A stretch of DNA of 64,000 nt from Homarus americanus (GCF_018991925.1 NW_024756438.1:741501-805500), one strand, 5' to 3'; counted from the first letter of the stretch, positions 23,587-35,906 are shown. Notes: generated by a model not told the origin, from the sequence alone. Made by a program: numbers and translations.

Positions 23587-24352
23587 CAAAAGCACTACAT
23601 ATATATATATATATATATACCATTCTCCACTCGTGAAAATGCATAGAACAATGTAAACTTCCTACCACGAAAATATAACATCATTTCACAGTGTAATTTA
23701 ATCTCGCGTCGTTCAGCTGTATAGCGGTGAACAGGTTAAGTAAAAACAGAATATAAATAACCAATACCTGAGCTAAAGGAGAGCTAGGAATACACAAAGG
23801 CTTTAATTCACAACAACAATGACCTGGAAACACGAGAGTGGACCATTTTTGTCACTATTTTGTTTACATTTTTTTTTCAATATTGGTCGTTTGGGTTAGG
23901 TGATGGTTGAAGGTGATTTTCGTATGTTGTTTAGGGTCTTTTTTGTAAATATTGTTAAAGAAATGTTTTTACCTCATTTGTTTTATCAGAGTAAATATTT
24001 TCAAAGTTGGGATTTTCCTGAGTATATTTTAGATAGAAATCGTCAACACAATCTTTTATAACGTGTAGAAAGAAGTAACCAAGCGCGACCTGACCTGACC
24101 TGACCTAACATAACGAGTTTCGAAAATAGTCTATAGATAAATAAGGGTAATTAGGTTAGGTCAATTCTAGCTGATGTGTTTTGCTTGTTATACAGTAAGT
24201 GTTGCCAGCCTGTGTTTATGGTTTAACTATGAAATTTTTTAGGCTCGTGGCGTTTTAAATATGTTTAATTACTTCATGTGTTTGTTGGTTGAGCCGATGG
24301 CTTATAATTTGTTGTTGGGAGAAAAGTTGTTAACACGTAGTTACCGTTGCAG
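23418..24352 (+). other. GPCR intron, 935 bp, with microsatellites
   Basis: GT-AG intron, phase 2. It carries (TCTG)n at 23429-23463 starting only 10 bp after the donor, (ATAC)n at 23503-23586, (TA)n at 23598-23619 and GACCTGACCTGACC at 24086-24100. The acceptor is CGTTGCAG|GTTG. A frame that runs open into the acceptor from 24,261 is intronic. Confidence 0.85.
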
Positions 24353-25475
24353 GTTGTACACGCGGACGTGGTTGGCCATCATGGTGGTGTCGACGTGGAT
24401 TGGTGCATTTGGTGCCCTGGTGCCGACGCTGCTGGAGTTCTGGGGCACCTTCGGGCTTGACCCAGCCATCGGGTCCTGTACCATCTTGCCTGACAGCGAC
24501 GGCAACTCCCCCAAGGAGTTCCTCTTCGTGTTCGCCTTCGTGCTGCCGTGTGTGGCCATCTGTGTGTGTTACGCGCGCATCTTCTCCATCGTCCACAGAG
24601 CCGACAAGAAGAGTCACAGTCACGGTCAACGTTTTCTTAAAGTGAACGGTAAGAGACAGAAGCCCGTGGCCTCGCCCTGCGCCGACCCCCCAACACTACA
24701 GACCCTACACGCCACTCCCCTACACGACAGACTCCAGCTGGAGACCCTCGTCAAGCTCTCCACGAGTAGTAACTCCGTGAAGGTGGAGATAGTAGAACCA
24801 GGAGAAGAAACTCAGAAACAGCAAAAGGAAAGAGAAGTAGATGCTAACGGCGAGGGAGGAGAGCGAGACAAGAAGGACGGGACGAGGACACCATCTCCAG
24901 ACACCACGCCTGGTGACGTCACTACAGACGCCAGTTCGCTTCTCAAGACGGAGGCGAACGGCTTCTCCGGCCACAACTCCGACGAGGGTGTTGGGGTGTC
25001 GGCGGCAGCTTGTTCCCCCATCAGAATATGTCCTCCCAGCGCCCCTGACTCTCCCGCCTCGGAGAAGTCAGAGACAAAAATAACCAGAGCTATCGAGCGA
25101 CGGCCGTCAACCATCTCGGGCAAGGGGGGCACCTTCTCCCAGCTCCGTGGCACCTTCCGTAGGACTCGGGCGGGTTCTTTCATCGCTCGCCAGCCTACCC
25201 TCAGTGCCAAGGACCGCCGTCTGCTGAAGATGATCTTGGTGATCTTCATGTCGTTCGTGGCGTGTTATCTGCCCATCACACTCGTGAAGACCTTCAGTAA
25301 GGACGACAACCCCATCCTCAACATCTTCGGCCTCCTCCTCATCTACATGACCACCTGCATCAACCCCATCATCTACGTGGTCATGTCCTCAGAGTACCGG
25401 CAGGCCTACGTCAGCCTCCTCACCTGTAAGCGTGACTTTGATCCCACCAATCGCTCTATTACTAAGATTTCCTGA
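24353..25475 (+). CDS. moody-like: Moody/Tre1-like GPCR, last exon TM4-TM7
   Basis: The 373 codons continue the receptor to TGA at 25473-25475; with the previous exon 453 residues are covered. In order: ICL2 LYTRTW, TM4 with VPTLL, ECL2 EFWGTFGLDPAIGSCTIL with the conserved Cys, TM5 FVLPCVAICVCYARIFSIVH, an ICL3 of about 190 residues, TM6 with CYLPITL (CYLP in place of CWxP), TM7 CINPIIY, helix 8 SEYRQAY with a possible palmitoylation Cys, and a short tail ending KIS. WGxFGxDP and CYARIF-VH point to Moody rather than Tre1, but this is from memory of the family, not a search. ICL3 is rich in Ser, Thr, Glu and Lys (phosphorylation-prone) with a basic patch before TM6. GC-rich codon use contrasts with the AT-rich flanks. 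Confidence 0.9.
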
Positions 25476-26512
25476 AAGCGGGCGAAACCTCCCTTGTTCC
25501 CACCGCCGAACAAGACATCGAAGTGTGTTATACAAGTCTCGCCAGCCGAGTAGCCTTCCTTGTCCACCCGTGACAACAGTGACGCTTAGTGGAACAAATG
25601 TTGACTTGTATACAATCCACAAAACATCATCCTAAGTGATGTAAATAACAAACACATTAATCTTACTTTACGGTGATTTTTTACGAAACTTTTCAATATT
25701 TCGTGTTATTCCATACGTGTGTGTGTGTGTGTGTGTGTTAAAGCCGATGTTACACCGCCAGAGGGTCCAACAAGAATATTCGTGTAACAAACCAGCTCTC
25801 CTGCCTTCTGTACAGTTTTACACGTTACGTCAGCTCGTCTTCACAGGGCTGACGCTGCTCACTACTGTTATGGAGTCTTAGTTGACTTACTCCGTGTAGT
25901 TACAACTCCACCGGAAGTTTCTCTGTGGCGATCAACTCCGTCTCTTTGTATTGTCTCTACCTGTGAGGTGTACTGATCACCTGTTGATTAATAATACTCA
26001 TTAACATTATTACCGTATACTGCAATATTTCCTCCTACATTATTATATATTGTTCTTAAATCATCACTTTACTATGAGCGTTTGTGTATACAGGTATTCA
26101 CGACACACAAGTACTGCATGATGCCAGCCGTGAAGACACAGTGCCCTCATCAGTGCCAGTAGTGTGACAGGTATTAACAGGTCTTCCGCTGGACTCTTGT
26201 TAACGAAGTAACAGGTGTTTATCTTTCTAATATATATACACACACATCCTCCCTGTACCTGGTAGCATTATACTCACTTTCCTTTAAGTTTTACAAGATG
26301 GCAATTGATTATTCACTGCCTTAAAAGTACGTAGGTGAATATTTTAAGTTATCCTGAGAGTTTATTAACTAGCAATCGGTATAATGTTACCAGTTAACAG
26401 TCAGAGATGAGATGAACAACTACTAAAAAAAATATGATTATTCCGATGACTTTGTGGAGTATATTGATGGCCAGAGATCCTGAGCTCATCTGGCCAACTC
26501 TTCTTAACTTCA
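25476..26512 (+). other. GPCR 3' flank / probable 3' UTR
   Basis: Unique sequence after the stop with (GT)n at 25717-25738. I see no clear AATAAA close to the stop, so the transcript end cannot be placed. No other gene seen. Confidence 0.5.
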
Positions 26513-26520
26513 CACACACA

Positions 26521-26602
<82 letters not shown>

Positions 26603-27115
26603 AAACGTCCAGCAATGCTAAACAAGACGTCTCATCCTGTCCACTTTTTTATAACTTGGAAAAAATAATAATGACATGTGACAAATGTTAATTGACCTTC
26701 CCCTCACACCTATCAAGAGTTTATCCTGTTAATTAGGACAGGTAAGGCACAGGTAAGGGGGTTCTCTATGTCATGACTCACCTGTAATTAAGTCATGTTG
26801 AGAAATATTGTTTTGGTTTACTGATAAGAAATAATGTTGGTAATGTTTATGTGTAATATCTAGGGTGATGCTCTTCTCCCTCTCCCTCTCCCTCTCCCTC
26901 TTTCTCCCTCCCCCTCTCCCTCTCACCTCACATTCCCCCTCTCCCTCTCACCTCACCTTCCCCCACTCCCCCATTTCCCATACCCCTTTCCTCTCTTATT
27001 CCTACTATTTTTACTCCCTCCCCTCCCTCCCTCCTCCTCTCTCCCCTCCTCTTCTCCTCCTTCCCTTCCTCCTCCTCTTCTTCTCTCTACCATCCTCCCT
27101 CCTCTCATTATCATC
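26513..27115. repeat. (CA)n 90 bp and CCCTCT-rich tract
   Basis: (CA)n at 26513-26601 and CT-rich sequence at 26875-27107. AT-rich unique DNA lies between. Confidence 0.85.
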
Positions 27116-27539
27116 TAGTAAAGGACACATACGAAGAGGATAACTGATACATAGAGATGAATAAGAGTTAGTAAAGAACACATGAGAAAAAGAAATGCAA
27201 AATGAATGATAAATAATGATACATAGTTATAATACAAGACTGAATAGGAATTAATGAAGGATACGTGAAAAGACACATGTTAAGGGACTGAAGAAACATA
27301 ACACAATAATGAAAATACATATAACAGACACATTAACACGAACTCATGATACATAGATACGTAAAGGAGAAGTAATTGTAGAGGAAGATGTATAAACCGA
27401 ACTGTCCATCACAGGGTAACGTCTTGCTGGTGTTTTCGTGTTAGTTAAACCAGAATTAAACCACAGTTAAACCACAGTTAAATCACAATAGACTGTTTTT
27501 TTATGTTTTATTCCAATGGTATTTTGTTCTCATTGGTGT
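27116..27539. other. No gene seen
   Basis: A-rich unique sequence; AACCACAGTTAA triplicate at 27450-27485. Confidence 0.5.
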
Positions 27540-27745
27540 TTATGTACAGTGTTTACGTCTCTGAGTAAACAAATAAAACGTGGTTGTTTACGTCTCTGAG
27601 TAAACAAATAAAACGTGGTTGTTTACGTCTCTGAGTAAACAATTGGTGTTTATATTACCGGTGCTGATGATGTATAAAGATAGTGTGGTGAGAGATAGTG
27701 TGGTGAGAGATAGTGTGGTGAGAGATAGTGTGGTGAGAGATAGAG
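27540..27745. repeat. 35-bp and 15-bp tandem repeats
   Basis: About 2.5 units of 35 bp at 27545-27645, each with the inverted pair GTTTAC/GTAAAC; then five 15-bp units AGTGTGGTGAGAGAT at 27680-27742. Confidence 0.85.
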
Positions 27746-29279
27746 TAATGGTGGGAGATACAGAGATAATCTACTATGGGAAGGATCTTGGAAGTTTTGA
27801 TATGATGTCACTTGAGAGATGACCATGGGAAATATTTCTCAGTTGGAGATAATGAGAAATGTTTCTCCTGAGAACATTTACTGACTCTAGAAATATTGTG
27901 TATAATAAGACTTTAAATATGTGTTGATAATATACACAAAGGAAATGTCTCATGATAATTTTAACTTGAGAATTATTATACATAAAAAATTATCTCGTTT
28001 CTGGAAATTTGATTTGTATTCTTTTGATATGAATAAAATAATGCCTATGTATACAAACCAAAGATAAGATGTATTTGTCATTATTTTTGTATCCATAATA
28101 CATTAATACACACTGACGTCATGCGTTTTAGGGAGGATAATTGTCCATTGTATTATGTAACGAACGAAATCATTAATTACTGTTTTGTTAACGAAATAAA
28201 TCATCCAATATTTTTTTTTTCATTTCTCTTTAGACTTTCTTCACTATCTTGACGTAAACAAACTTTATCTATATTAACTCAGGTTAGGTTAGGTTATGTT
28301 AGGTTAGGCTACGTACTGACACCAATCATTTATAGTTTTGTGTAATATTTCTATGTTATTTCATCTATAAACAGACTATTCCTAAATGACGAAAATAACG
28401 AAAACATTGAAATTATCGCCTTGTGACAATTATCCCTAAAACACTTGATATTAACAGTGTTTAGAGACGAATGTTTACTATTTTCTCTATGTCTGTGTCC
28501 ATTAAATTTACTGGTGTTTAAATCGCATCAATCTATGTTTATTTCCGATCTCTTATTATATAAACACTTTTGCTGATGTTAGGTGCTATGTTTAACTCCT
28601 TAAAATGAGAAGTTTAATCGCAGTTTTGGCTACTATGTCATTATGTGATGTTTGTTTAGAATCTGTGTTTAGAGAAATGTTTATAAATTGTTTTTTCTGG
28701 CGATGCTGAGTCATGGAGGAGAAACTGTTATAGATGTTTTGTGTTTTGTGAAGAATTAATGAAAGGAAATCATATTTGTTTTATCATTAGAGGATTTATG
28801 TATAATTTCTAAGTAACGTTTTTGAGTCTATAAATAAATCATATATTTTACCTCGAATATTATACAAATTAATAGTTACATGACAGGTAGTTATACAAAT
28901 TACTATAATCTCTGGACAAGTTAATTATACCAGTTAGTATAATCAAAATCAGAAAACAATTATACCACCTATAAACATTCAAAATTAAATATCCATTATA
29001 TCATTTACTCAAAAACTTTTATAATAGCCAAAATTTATATACTATAACTTGTATAAACAAATATACTATGGAATTAGGTTTACACAGTACATATAAAACT
29101 ATCTCAGACTTGAAGGTCTTTTTCCACATTAGATGATAAAATTAATAATAAACTGTCATTATTTTACCTCTGAGACAAAGACCCACAAATGTATTTTAGT
29201 CGAGGATTTGGTTTGTGTTTCAATAAGGTATCTTACACGAAAGTCTCCAGGACAAAGCCTTAACGCAGTGAGTGTGGGT
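27746..29279. other. Long AT-rich stretch without gene
   Basis: About 1.5 kb, strongly AT-rich, almost free of microsatellites. Contains a CRE palindrome at 28114 and GGTTAGGTTAGGTTATG at 28282. The quietest region of the window. Confidence 0.65.
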
Positions 29280-29568
29280 GTGAGGAGGAAGATTAGAGAG
29301 GAAGAGAAAGAAGAGGAGGAAGAAGAGAAAGAAGGGGAGGAAGAAGAGAAAGAAGAGGAGGAAGAAGAGAAAGAAGAGGAGGAAGAAGAAAAAGAAGAGG
29401 AGGAAGAAGAGAAAGAAGAGGAGGAAGAAGAGAAAGAAGAGGAGGATGAAGAAAAAGAAGAGGAAGGTGAACAGAAAGAAGAAGAGGAAGAAAACAAACA
29501 AGTAAGAGAAGAGGAGGAAGAAAAAGAAGAAGAGGAAGGAGAAGAGGACGAAAAAGAGGAGGAGGAGT
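29280..29568. repeat. Polypurine GAAGAGGAG tract
   Basis: 21-bp-like units AAGAGGAGGAAGAAGAGAAA for almost 290 bp. The plus frame reads as Glu/Lys only and ends in TAG. It has no flanking coding sequence of ordinary composition, so it is read as a purine satellite, not as an acidic protein. Confidence 0.8.
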
Positions 29569-29653
29569 AGGTATTTCTAGATAGGAATGATGGGAAAGTA
29601 ACTTTCTCGGGCCAGTGTCTGGGGAAGTGCCTTAGCAATATGTACAATAAGGG

Positions 29654-29863
29654 TGTAGGTCAAACGGGTCCTTGTCCAAACGGGCCCCAACCTACCCTAA
29701 CCTAGCTTGACGTCTAACCTAACCTAACTATAGTAACTAGGGCCCAATAGAACTGGACCCCATTTCCAATACTTGACGTTAGGTTTAGTTAAGTTAGATA
29801 AGGTTAGGTCAGGTCAGGTCCGGGTCTATTTGAAGTGGGGCCCGTTTGACCAAACACCTACAT
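29654..29863. mobile_element. Foldback MITE-like element, about 210 bp
   Basis: The two ends are inverted copies: left TGTAGGT then CCAAACGGGCCCCA; right end, read on minus, TGTAGGT then TCAAACGGGCCCCA. TTGACGT/ACGTCAA and CCTAACC/GGTTAGG pairs lie further inward. There is no coding capacity. Target-site duplication and superfamily could not be assigned. Confidence 0.6.
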
Positions 29864-30936
29864 ACACTGCTTCGTAAATCTCCGTTGTTATTTTTTCTTT
29901 TTTACAAGTTTGGTCAAGACCCCATGAAGGTCATTTAGAGAGCTAAGTTTTATACATGTAGAGAGAGACAGGTGTGTATGAACGCATGTAGAGAGAGACA
30001 GGTGTGTATGAACGCATGTAGAGAGAGACAGGTGTGCATGAACGCCTTAACAGGTATAAAATATATAGTGCTGATGATGATGGGGAAAATAAAAATGGTG
30101 ATAATTATGATCAGGTTATGAGATTGTCTTCACTATAGACTGAGTTAATCCTTGTCACCATCACCAACACCATAGTGAGTTAATTAATATAATGTTCTTC
30201 TCAATTTACCTCTATGATATAACTCCCTTCAACCATCCATTACTCTTGCCAAGGATGTTTTGCTTTACACGTCATTTACAACTTTTTTCTATAATATGAG
30301 ATAAACAAACTATGTAACTCTAACCATCTTTTCTCCTTCAATATGCTCATCAATATACATGTTTGTGTGTTTGGTTAAATGGTGCTTTTTGGCATTGCTG
30401 TTTAGGGGACAATTTGTGTATGTGTGTTTTGGGGATGGTTCAGTGGCTAGTCTTCAGGAGCAGTCATAGGTAGGGCACAGGTATGGTGGAGTCACAGGTA
30501 GGTGGGGCACTGATGGGTCAATGACAGGTGGGGCACAGGTAGGTGGGGCACTGATGGGTCAATGACAGGTGGGGCACAGGTAGGTGGGGCACTGATGGAG
30601 CAATGATAGGTGGGGCACAGGTAGGGTGGGTCAGTCACAGGTAGGTCACAGGTAGGGTGGGTCAATCACAGGTAGGTCACAGATAGGGTGGGTCAATCAC
30701 AGGTAGGTCACAGATAGGGTGGGTCAATCACAGGTAGGTCACAGATAGGGTGGGTCAATCACAGGTAAAATACACTCTAAAACACACTTACAAACTAACA
30801 TACACTCACATAAGTCAAACAACAAGATAACATCCCCAAGACACACATTTCCCAATACACTGAAGAATCTCACGGTAACCAACCACTCACTGACCATTGA
30901 CTGGCTTGACTGTACCGGTAAAAGCATGACACTCAC
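29864..30936. repeat. 30-bp repeat and CACAGGTAGG arrays
   Basis: Three 30-bp units with CATGTAGAGAGAGACAGGTG at 29955-30044. At 30462-30770 about ten 20-35 bp units combine CACAGGTAGG, TGGGGCACTGATGGGTCAAT and GGGTGGGTCAATCA. AT-rich unique DNA lies between. Confidence 0.8.
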
Positions 30937-31039
30937 CTTGACAGTCACCTCCACGAGAGACAACAAAAGCGGTGATATTCTCTCCAGCGTAAAATTCCCT
31001 CCAGTCGATGAGGCTCTGAGATCGCCACCTACGCCTCCA
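30937..31039 (-). CDS. Well-bounded exon, unknown extracellular protein
   Basis: Minus strand has a T8-containing tract and TATCACCAG|TGG acceptor, 103 bp open, then a strong donor TGTCAAG|GTGAGT. The frame enters in phase 0 and leaves in phase 1. The 34 residues include WRRRWRSQSLIDWREF and NITAFVVSRGGDC, with one Cys and one N-glycosylation sequon. Ending in Cys-Gln-Gly with a phase-1 donor is the same pattern as the sushi exon ending at 62,270, so this may be another exon of that minus-strand gene 31 kb away; it could equally belong to a different gene. No domain is recognised in the 34 residues alone. Confidence 0.5.
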
Positions 31040-31205
31040 CTGGTGATAAAAAAAAGACCCTCTTACCGTGGAGATAATCACCTTTATAAATATATATATC
31101 TATAGCCTTTATGTACCCCCAGACCTAAGGGTGATACTCGCTTGGTGATGTAGAGTGAGGGTAACGTCTTTGTATCTAAGCCACAAGACCCCCCAAGCCC
31201 TCCTC

Positions 31206-31238
<33 letters not shown>

Positions 31239-31737
31239 ACAATGCAATATTGAATAGGGTGGGAGATGGGAAGGAGTGATCTGAGTGTGTGGTGGAGTGT
31301 GTTGCGTGGGAGTGTTGTGTGGAGTGTGTTGTTTTGTTCTCCTCTCTTGAGTTGGTCTTATATACCCAGTGGTCATGAGGTGAGAAAAGTTGAAGAAATG
31401 TAAGAGAAATAGACAAAAAGAGACAGAGAACGAGAGTAATAAAGATAAATGGAGATATTGGAAGTAAAGAAAGAGAGAAAGACGGAATAAAATAGACTAA
31501 CGTAACTTATAGACGGGGGAAGTGAGAGAGAGAGAGAGACCTTAGAGAGACAATAGATAGGTGAGAAAGCCATAAAAGAATAAAGAGAAACGAACAAAAA
31601 TATACACATAGTTATAGACGAACAAAAAAACAGCTGATACTACAATAACAAAAATCAGCTGATGACAATAACAGACTCCTGACCACCACCACCACCACCA
31701 CAACCACAACCACAACCACCATCGCCATTACTCTTGG
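31040..31737. other. Non-coding with (CT)n, (GA)n
   Basis: (CT)n at 31209-31238, GA-rich sequence at 31385-31560 and CCA/CAA repeats at 31682-31722. No gene seen. Confidence 0.6.
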
Positions 31738-31985
31738 TCTCAGGTCTCGTGGGGGTCACATATATCACCCCTTCTTGTGTACGTGACCTGAAACTAGTGT
31801 CAGGGTTATCTAGGGTTATGCTATGGTTATGTGAGGTCTCGTAGGGTCACATACAACACCCCCTCTTCCGTACGTGACCTGGAACTACTGTCAGGGTTAT
31901 GCTATGGCTATGTAAAGTCTCGTAGGGTCACATACAATACCCCTTATTGTGTACGTGACCTGGATATAGCGACAGGATGATGTAT
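31738..31985. repeat. About 88-bp tandem repeat, 3 copies
   Basis: Diverged units share GGTCTCGTAGGGTCACATA, ACCCCTTCTTGTGTACGTGACC and GGTTATGCTATGG. GGTCACATA and TACGTGACC form an inverted pair inside each unit. Confidence 0.85.
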
Positions 31986-32607
31986 GTTGTTGTTACGTCA
32001 AGGTTCTGTAAAAATGTCACGCTACAACATGTTCTCAACTTTGCTAAAACTCAAATAATCTTATCAACATGTAGCTTTTACTGTCAACATGTTACTGGAA
32101 ATAAATTCTTGAGTATTAACGATGTCTTTTAGTGTAACCTGCCGTGTGTGTGTCTCGCCATCCAACATGCCTGTCTAGTTACATCACCTCAAAAGTTTGC
32201 AGCTCTCGGAAAATTTTGCATGATAGCGGGAAGTAATATTTACACGAATTCTGTTGTCAGGTCTTCAGAATATCTTGGACTTCATAGAGCTAGAGAGAGA
32301 GAGAGAGAGAGACGGTATTGCTGTAGTTCCTCTTCCTCCTCTTCCTCCTCCCCCTCCTCTTTTTCTTCCTCCTCCTCCTCTTCTTCTTCCTTGTTATCCT
32401 CTTCCTCCTCCTCCTCCTTCCTTGTTATCCACTTCCTCCTCCTCCTCGTCTCCCCGCACCTGACACCCAAAATGTAATAACTTGGCCTCAAGGGAACTGG
32501 ATTCCAGGCCTCCAGTAGATCGAGGAAGAAGAGAGGAAAAAAGAAAGAGTAGGAGGAGGAAATGGAAGAGGAAGGGAAGGAGGAAGAGAGAAAGAAAGAG
32601 TAGTAGT
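31986..32607. other. Non-coding; CCT tract
   Basis: (GA)n at 32290-32312 and CCT/CTT repeats at 32325-32450, then a purine-rich stretch to 32600. No gene seen. Confidence 0.6.
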
Positions 32608-33318
32608 GGCAGTACTGTGTAGGGTAAACAGTGAGGCAGTACTGTGTAGGGTAAACAGTGAGGCAGTACTGTGTAGGTAAACAGTGAGGCAGTACTGTGT
32701 AGGGTAAACAGTGAGGCAGTACTGTGTAGGTAAACAGTGAGGCAGTACTGTGTAGGTAAACAGTGAGGCAGTACTGTGTAGGTAAACAGTGAGGCAGTAC
32801 TGTGTAGGTAAACAGTGAGGCAGTACTGTGTAGGGTAAACAGTGAGGCAGTACTGTGTAGGTAAACAGTGAGGCAGTACTGTGTAGGGTGAAACAGTGAG
32901 GCAGTACTGTGTAGGGTAAACAGTGAGGCAGTACTGTGTAGGTAAACAGTGAGGCAGTACTGTGTAGGGTAAACAGTGAGGCAGTACTGTGTAGGTAAAC
33001 AGTGAGGCAATACTGTGTAGGAGTGGAGCAGTACTGTGTAGGTAAACAGTGAGGCAGTACTGTGTAGGTAAACAGTGAGGCAGTACTGTGTAGGTAAACA
33101 GTGAGGCAGTGCTGTGTAGGTAAACAGTGAGGCAGTACTGTGTAGGTAAACAGTGAGGCAGTACTGTGTAGGGTAAACAGTGAGGCAGTACTGTGTAGGT
33201 AAACAGTGAGGCAGTACTGTGTAGGTAAACAGTGAGGCAGTACTGTGTAGGTAAACAGTGAGGCAGTACTGTGTAGGTAAACAGTGAGGCAGTACTGTGT
33301 AGGTAAACAGTGAGGCAA
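32608..33318. repeat. 26/27-bp minisatellite, about 27 copies
   Basis: Units contain GGCAGTACTGTGTAGGTAAA and CAGTGA; AGTACT is a palindrome. Units of 26 bp mix with 27-bp units carrying one extra G, plus one degenerate unit near 33010. Large minus-strand open frames across it come from the lack of stop codons in the unit. Confidence 0.95.
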
Positions 33319-34267
33319 CTCTAATAAGGATAGACAACAATGCCATCAAATGCTTGTGTACATAGACAGTGTAGGTATACAAACAATGGTAAACAGTAAG
33401 TTTATCAATCAAATATAATACGATACAAACATTAAAAGCTTCTTGTCTCCTCTTGTATTAACAGTATATGTGTGTAAACGAGTAATATGAGAGGTGCAGT
33501 ACATTAGAATAGTTTACCCTCCAAAAACTGGTTATGGTTTTCTATGGTATAATATGTACAAAGTCTACGGGAATTGCACTCCATGTTTCAGTTATTGTTA
33601 AGTGAATATGATAATAAAATTTCTTTAACCTTTGACCTTTATGGTAAATTCCTTTGACAGTTTGTGCAATGAGCTTGTAGTGAGTATGTGTAAATGATGT
33701 GGGCTGTAAAACATAAATTCAGTACACACACAACTGATTGACGTCATCACTAGATTGAGCACTCTTGGCCAACGAGGAACTAACTTTATGAGAAGACCGT
33801 GCAGCAGTTATTACCGTGTGGCAAGTCACTCAGTGGAGCCTGAGGAGATGTTATATCTTACCTCCGACATTTGACCATAACAGTGACGCTTCTCTACACA
33901 GTTCGGACGGTACTTTTGCCATAACCAGATCCCTGCTCCTCCGTTTACCCGGGAAATGCCTCGAGGAAAAAGCTCCACTTAACTATGAAACTCATAAAAA
34001 ACTCATAAACTAAGAGAAACTTTCTTAAGGCGTCTCTAGAAGGGGTCGAGGCGTCGTAATACCGGAGGAGTAATATAAAGACCATTCTCAGGCACCAATA
34101 AGAGGCTCGCTAGGGAAACTGCAGGACTTTCTTGTGGGGGGCAAGGAGTATCGGAGGAAATTTAGTCAGCTGGAGGAAATAGTTCTGGCGGGGAAAGTTT
34201 TGGGAATGAGTGACGGGGTGAGTGACCACTAGGAGAGTAGAAAGTGTGGGGAAGGAGAATTACCTAT
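33319..34267. other. No gene seen
   Basis: Unique sequence with a CRE palindrome at 33739. The open frame at 33816-34013 has no supporting splice or start context. Confidence 0.5.
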
Positions 34268-34375
34268 GTTTCCTGAGGTAGAGACATAGATAGAGAGATA
34301 GGTTGAGACATAGGTAGAGACATAGGTAGAGAGATAGGTAGAGACATAGGTAGAGACATAGGTAGAGAGACATGT
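34268..34375. repeat. 12-bp ACATAGGTAGAG array
   Basis: About nine units of GAGACATAGGTA/GAGATAGGTAGA. Confidence 0.85.
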
Positions 34376-34685
34376 AAAGAATACAATAAAACACAATAAA
34401 TGTAAAACAAAACAAAACAAAACACAATACAAAATAATAAAACATAATAAAAATAAAAAACAAACACGAAAATCACCTCTAACACGCGACAATACGGGGA
34501 AACAATAGTCTTCCTCTGGCCAATTTGTGGTGGCAGGCGCAGAGGCATTTACACACTTGGCTGTACATTTACCTACAAGTTTGTGAATAGTTATACCGAG
34601 GAGGAAGTGTATTTACGGTCAGCTGTGTTCAGGTTACCACATTCACCTCACCTTAGATTACCTGAGTGTTTAGGAGGGTGGTGGA
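34376..34685. other. Unique DNA
   Basis: A-rich stretch (AAAACAAAAC repeats) and unique DNA; no gene seen. Confidence 0.5.
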
Positions 34686-35041
<356 letters not shown>

Positions 35042-35044
<3 letters not shown>

Positions 35045-35865
35045 ACTTTATACCGTCCAGTGAAGCTTCCTCCCACTTTCAGATGTTCCCCAATCTTCAC
35101 CTGTCGTCTCTCCTCATCCTCCCCGGAAGTCACAATGCAATGAAATGCCGATCAGTGGTGAGTGAAGGGAGGAAGGAAGGAATGAAGGAAGGGAGTGAGT
35201 GAGTGAGGAAGGAAGGAATGAAGGAATGAGGAATGACGACTAAGAGCTGAGGACTGGGGACTGAGGACTGAGGACTGAGGACTGAGAACTGAGAACTGAG
35301 AACTGAGAACTGGGGACTGGGGACTTTCCGCCATCAAACACACACGTAAATGCACCAACTTCCACTCTAGTTGCTGACGGCGGCACAAAATGAGTCCTGA
35401 TTTTTTGTGTGTGTGTCACAGTTGGTCAGTGAAGGGACGAAGAAAAAGAAAAAAATATCACTGGAATCTTTGAACCAAAATTTCCTTTTCACTTTTCAAG
35501 GATTTTTTTTCTCCTTCTCTTTTTTAAGTTTGTTTGTAATTCTTTATTTGTTTCTGTCATTCGTTGTGTGTTTGTTACAATCGAGTACACGTGTTGTTAT
35601 ATATTGCCTCAAGACTGTAAGAATATTGTGGTTATCTTAATAATCTAGAATTACTAAACAAACACTCTTTTTTTTATTAAGTTATGTCACTGTGCTTAAA
35701 TCTAAGGAGTACAGTAATTAATCCTTCATCTGTAAAAAATGGAAATAGAAAAATAAAAAAATAAACGTAATTTGAAGGTTAAAAACGATATTGAGAAAGT
35801 TTTTTTTAAATATTCCTATGTAAAACTGAGAGAAATGTCTATGAACAATTTTACATCATAGAACA

Positions 35866-35906
<41 letters not shown>

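Noticed and set aside
24330..25249. Minus-strand frames opposite the GPCR exon
   Set aside because: Shadows of the GC-rich plus-strand coding exon, which carries recognisable TM4-TM7 motifs.
29133..29570. Glu-rich acidic protein of 145 codons
   Set aside because: Almost wholly GAAGAGGAG purine repeat; the first 50 codons show no family or splice support.
32282..33412. 376- and 276-codon minus-strand open frames
   Set aside because: They cross a 26/27-bp minisatellite whose unit lacks stop codons in all phases. The residues are endless CLTVYLHST-type repeats plus CT-rich low complexity.
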